A DNA stretch of 64,000 bases from Methylobacillus flagellatus KT (GTDB lineage: Bacteria > Pseudomonadota > Gammaproteobacteria > Burkholderiales > Methylophilaceae), in the NCBI RefSeq assembly GCF_000013705.1, contig NC_007947.1:2542001-2606000 (forward strand). Direction: 5' to 3'. This document shows, one piece after another, positions 61,732 through 64,000 of this stretch. The notes under the pieces are model-generated. The model was given only the letters and a program-made list of their open reading frames with translations. It was not told the origin of the DNA and made no database searches. The first letter of the stretch is position 1, and each line of letters starts with the position of its first letter. The position numbers and the translations under genes are program-made.

Positions 61732-61746
61732 GCACAATTATTGTGC
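61732..61746. promoter_or_regulatory. 15-base inverted repeat (operator) upstream of the DoxX gene
   Basis: GCACAAT-T-ATTGTGC, perfect, 22 bases before the DoxX ATG, near where a -10 or the transcription start would lie. Dyads of this kind often bind MarR-, LysR- or HxlR-type redox regulators; none is encoded nearby. Confidence 0.5.
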
Positions 61747-61768
61747 ATTTGGACGAGAAGGTAAGACG

Positions 61769-62173
61769 ATGACGAAGTTTTTAGGTTTCCTTGGGCGCAT
61801 CCTGTTAGCACAGATTTTTCTGGTCGCCATCCTGTTCCAGCTCATGATCATTTTTCAGAACCCCAGCGGCTATGAGCAATACCAGATGTACCTTGGCCAT
61901 TTCGGCCTGCCCGGCGTATTTGCACCTTTGATGATCCTGGTACAGCTGGTATTTGGCCTGACCCTGCTGTTGGGGTTCAAGACCAAACTATCTGCTTATG
62001 TGCTGGCAGTGTATGCGATTTTCGTCGCCGTCTTCTTGAAGCTGCCCGACCCCACACCCGGCAGCGGACTGATTGGTTTCATGCAGTACCTCGCACTGGC
62101 CGGGGGCTATATCACCCTGGCCTTGCATGCCCCAACGGCCTTCAGTCTGGACAATCTGCGCAAGGCTGCTTGA
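61769..62173 (+). CDS. DoxX-family membrane protein
   Basis: 134 residues, GAAGG before the ATG. Four membrane helices (LLAQIFLVAILFQLMIIF; FAPLMILVQLVFGLTLLLGF; KLSAYVLAVYAIFVAVF; IGFMQYLALAGGYITLAL) and the DoxX hallmark G-R-I-L-L-A-Q-I-F near the start. DoxX proteins often work with oxidative-stress or thiosulfate-related enzymes; the role here is unknown. Confidence 0.9.
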   Translation: MTKFLGFLGRILLAQIFLVAILFQLMIIFQNPSGYEQYQMYLGHFGLPGVFAPLMILVQLVFGLTLLLGFKTKLSAYVLAVYAIFVAVFLKLPDPTPGSGLIGFMQYLALAGGYITLALHAPTAFSLDNLRKAA

Positions 62174-62196
62174 CCACCGCAGTGCACGCACTCGAA

Positions 62197-62219
62197 AAAG
62201 GGCGGTAGAACCGCCCTTT
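62197..62219. terminator. Bidirectional terminator between DoxX gene and ispH
   Basis: Stem AAAGGGCGGT / ACCGCCCTTT with loop AGA; A- and T-runs on both sides serve both converging genes. Confidence 0.9.
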
Positions 62220-62240
62220 CAATTTGCCAACCGCGATATA

Positions 62241-63167
62241 TCAGGCCTCGGCCAGATTGCGCGGTATTTTGAACACCACATTCTCCACCACGCCATTGAG
62301 CTCCTGCACATCGGCAGCGCCCAGCGCTCTCAGCTTGTTGATCACTTCCTGCACCAGGACCTCCGGCGCAGAGGCACCTGCAGAAACACCGATGCGTTTT
62401 TTACCGACGATCCAGGCAGGGTCAAGGAAAGAGGCATTGTCGACCATATAGGACTCTACTCCCTGGTTCTGCGCCACTTCCCGCAGCCGATTGGAATTGG
62501 AGCTGTTGGGAGACCCCACCACGATCACCAGGTCGCAATCCCGCGCCATGACCTTGACTGCATCCTGGCGGTTCTGCGTCGCATAACAGATGGAATCACT
62601 GCGCGGCGGGGTGATCTCGGGAAACTTGGCCTTGAGCGCACTCACGATCGCAGCGGCATCATCGATCGACAGGGTCGTCTGCGTCACGTAGGCCAATTGC
62701 GATGGATCTTTCACTTCCAGCATCGCCACATCCTCCGGCGATTCCACCAGGTACATGCCACCCTCGGCCTGGCCCATGGTTCCTTCCACCTCCGGATGTC
62801 CCTTGTGGCCGATCATGATGATTTCCTTGCCTGATGCACGCATCTTCGCCACCTCAAGGTGCACCTTGGTCACTAGGGGGCAGGTAGCGTCGAACACCTG
62901 CAAGCCACGGGCTTCTGCCTCGGCGCGCACATCCTTGGAAACACCATGGGCGCTGAAAATCACGGTGTTGCCGGCGGGCACCTCATCCAGCTCCTCGACA
63001 AAGATCGCACCCTTTTTCTTGAGGTCGTCGACCACAAACTTGTTGTGTACCACCTCGTGTCGCACATAAATGGGGGCACCGAACTTCTCCAGTGCCTGCT
63101 CGACGATAATGATCGCGCGGTCTACGCCTGCACAGAACCCACGTGGGTTGGCTAATACAATATCCAT
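62241..63167 (-). CDS. ispH: 4-hydroxy-3-methylbut-2-enyl diphosphate reductase
   Basis: 308 residues from ATG 63167 (AGAAGAG upstream, [18 protein letters not shown] as in the family); an ATG at 63206 would add 13 residues and overlap the CobD-like stop as ATGA. The three cysteines of the iron-sulphur cluster are in [21 protein letters not shown] and [11 protein letters not shown], with the conserved histidines VHNKFVV and GHKGHPE. It makes isopentenyl and dimethylallyl diphosphate at the end of the MEP isoprenoid pathway. Confidence 0.97.
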   Translation of the reverse strand: MDIVLANPRGFCAGVDRAIIIVEQALEKFGAPIYVRHEVVHNKFVVDDLKKKGAIFVEELDEVPAGNTVIFSAHGVSKDVRAEAEARGLQVFDATCPLVTKVHLEVAKMRASGKEIIMIGHKGHPEVEGTMGQAEGGMYLVESPEDVAMLEVKDPSQLAYVTQTTLSIDDAAAIVSALKAKFPEITPPRSDSICYATQNRQDAVKVMARDCDLVIVVGSPNSSNSNRLREVAQNQGVESYMVDNASFLDPAWIVGKKRIGVSAGASAPEVLVQEVINKLRALGAADVQELNGVVENVVFKIPRNLAEA

Positions 63168-63202
63168 AGTCTCTTCTATCAAGTCACCCACTGCCCTCTT
63201 CA

Positions 63203-64000
63203 TCACTGCCCCAGCCAGTGGGCGAAGGTCAGCAGTAGCAATAATCCAATCAACAATACCAGCACGCGCCAGACGAGACCTACCGCACTGCGCAAATAGT
63301 CGGCATCGGCCGCATCGCCCAGGCCGATCTCGGGGCGGAAGACCAGAATGCCATTCATGGGCAACGGTTCGCCTATCCTCACGCCCAGTGCGCCAGCCCC
63401 GCTTGCGAGGATCATGCCCATCGCCTTATCCGGCCAGGTCTCCGCCTGAGAGCGCCAGCAATAAATCGCATCCTCAAAATCGCCTACGATTGCAAAACTG
63501 CCCGCGGTCACGAAGGCGGGTGGCCAGTTTAGCCAACGAAACACCTTGCGCGCCCAATCATTGAAAGGCGTCGCTTCTTCAGGCTGCCACTCCATGGTGA
63601 CGATATGGGACAGCCTGTAAAACAATGCGCCGGCAGGACCGAGGATGACAAACCAGAAAATCGGTGCAAACAAGCCATAATGTGAGCGTGACAACACTGT
63701 CTCCACACTCACCTGCGCCACTTGCGTCAGCGTGAAGTTGTCACTGTCGATTTTCTCCCACTGCCCGAGCAAGAGACGTGCCTCGTCGATGTTACCGGTA
63801 CGCAATGCGGCAATGATCTCTTCCGCACGCGGGCCAAACTGGCTCAAGCGCAAGGTGAAATAAAGCAAGGCCACGCCGAATACGATGCCAAGAATTGCAT
63901 TCACCTGCAACAGCACATAGTAGACCGCACCAACCAGGAGACTGGGCAACAGCACGACCAGCGCCCAGGCCGTCATCCCCTGCAGGCGGTTGCCACCATT
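63203..64000 (-). CDS. CobD/CbiB-like membrane protein (5' truncated)
   Basis: At least 265 residues; the frame stays open to the window edge (residues NGGNRLQG before the ATG at 63976), so the start lies beyond. The visible part has several membrane helices and the family's stretches [31 protein letters not shown] ... [31 protein letters not shown] ... WRSQAETWP. In betaproteobacteria such proteins are annotated CobD/CbiB-like or AmpE-like; I cannot decide between an adenosylcobinamide role and an AmpE-like one. The stop lies just before the ispH start. Confidence 0.82.
   Translation of the reverse strand, partial: NGGNRLQGMTAWALVVLLPSLLVGAVYYVLLQVNAILGIVFGVALLYFTLRLSQFGPRAEEIIAALRTGNIDEARLLLGQWEKIDSDNFTLTQVAQVSVETVLSRSHYGLFAPIFWFVILGPAGALFYRLSHIVTMEWQPEEATPFNDWARKVFRWLNWPPAFVTAGSFAIVGDFEDAIYCWRSQAETWPDKAMGMILASGAGALGVRIGEPLPMNGILVFRPEIGLGDAADADYLRSAVGLVWRVLVLLIGLLLLLTFAHWLGQ

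Overview
The window looks like chromosomal DNA of a Gram-negative betaproteobacterium, most probably of the Methylophilaceae (Methylobacillus-like). Seven PEP-CTERM surface proteins sit together with an EpsA-type LuxR regulator, a two-partner secretion pair, ESPR-type signal peptides and an ssb/yajR-like/uvrA neighbourhood. The placement is inferred from gene content and protein style. There is no rRNA to fix it, and no tRNA, insertion sequence, prophage or CRISPR array was seen.

Layout. 1-4397 (+): a peptide/nickel-type ABC importer (binding protein cut by the window edge, two permeases, one double ATPase). 4287-14443 (-): a STAS-like protein, a 1402-residue OmpA-domain outer-membrane protein and an 1809-residue DUF11-repeat surface protein, preceded by a 304-bp control region rich in repeats. 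14748-17596: a response regulator and a divergent 7TM-DISM histidine kinase. 17663-19439 (-): three PEP-CTERM proteins. 19649-25211 (-): an energised envelope operon consisting of an ExbB-like channel fused to a periplasmic lectin-like domain, two ExbD, TonB, a large porin and a coiled-coil protein. 25519-37182 (-): a 3332-residue TpsA exoprotein and its TpsB transporter. 37431-41043 (-): an unknown secreted protein, a PEP-CTERM protein and EpsA, then a divergent lytic transglycosylase. 42044-51242 (-): a complete-looking 11-gene type II secretion operon in which the inner-membrane platform is PilMNOP-like. 51473-53251 (+): a CBS-GGDEF-EAL protein. 53309-54271 (-): a PEP-CTERM metalloprotease behind a Fur-like site. 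54438-59232: ssb, a YajR-like MFS transporter and uvrA. 59306-60962 (-): two more PEP-CTERM proteins. 61158-64000: a frameshifted GNAT gene, a DoxX gene, ispH and a 5'-truncated CobD/CbiB-like gene.

The window is dominated by cell-surface building: PEP-CTERM substrates (the exosortase must lie elsewhere), a two-partner exoprotein, a TonB-type energy module, a DUF11/OmpA pair and a type II secretion system. The most interesting non-coding signal is a 16-bp dyad, TAGTCC-N4-GGACTA. I found it only between genes: upstream of two PEP-CTERM genes, between EpsA and the transglycosylase, and upstream of the DUF11 operon, with a variant upstream of the lectin-ExbB operon. At one PEP-CTERM gene it is centred at -42.5 from the predicted start of transcription, the place expected for a LuxR-type activator. 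I propose it as the EpsA box of a surface-protein regulon. Next to it, the DUF11 operon carries 10-bp tandem repeats of the type bound by OmpR-family regulators, and an OmpR-like regulator is encoded immediately upstream.
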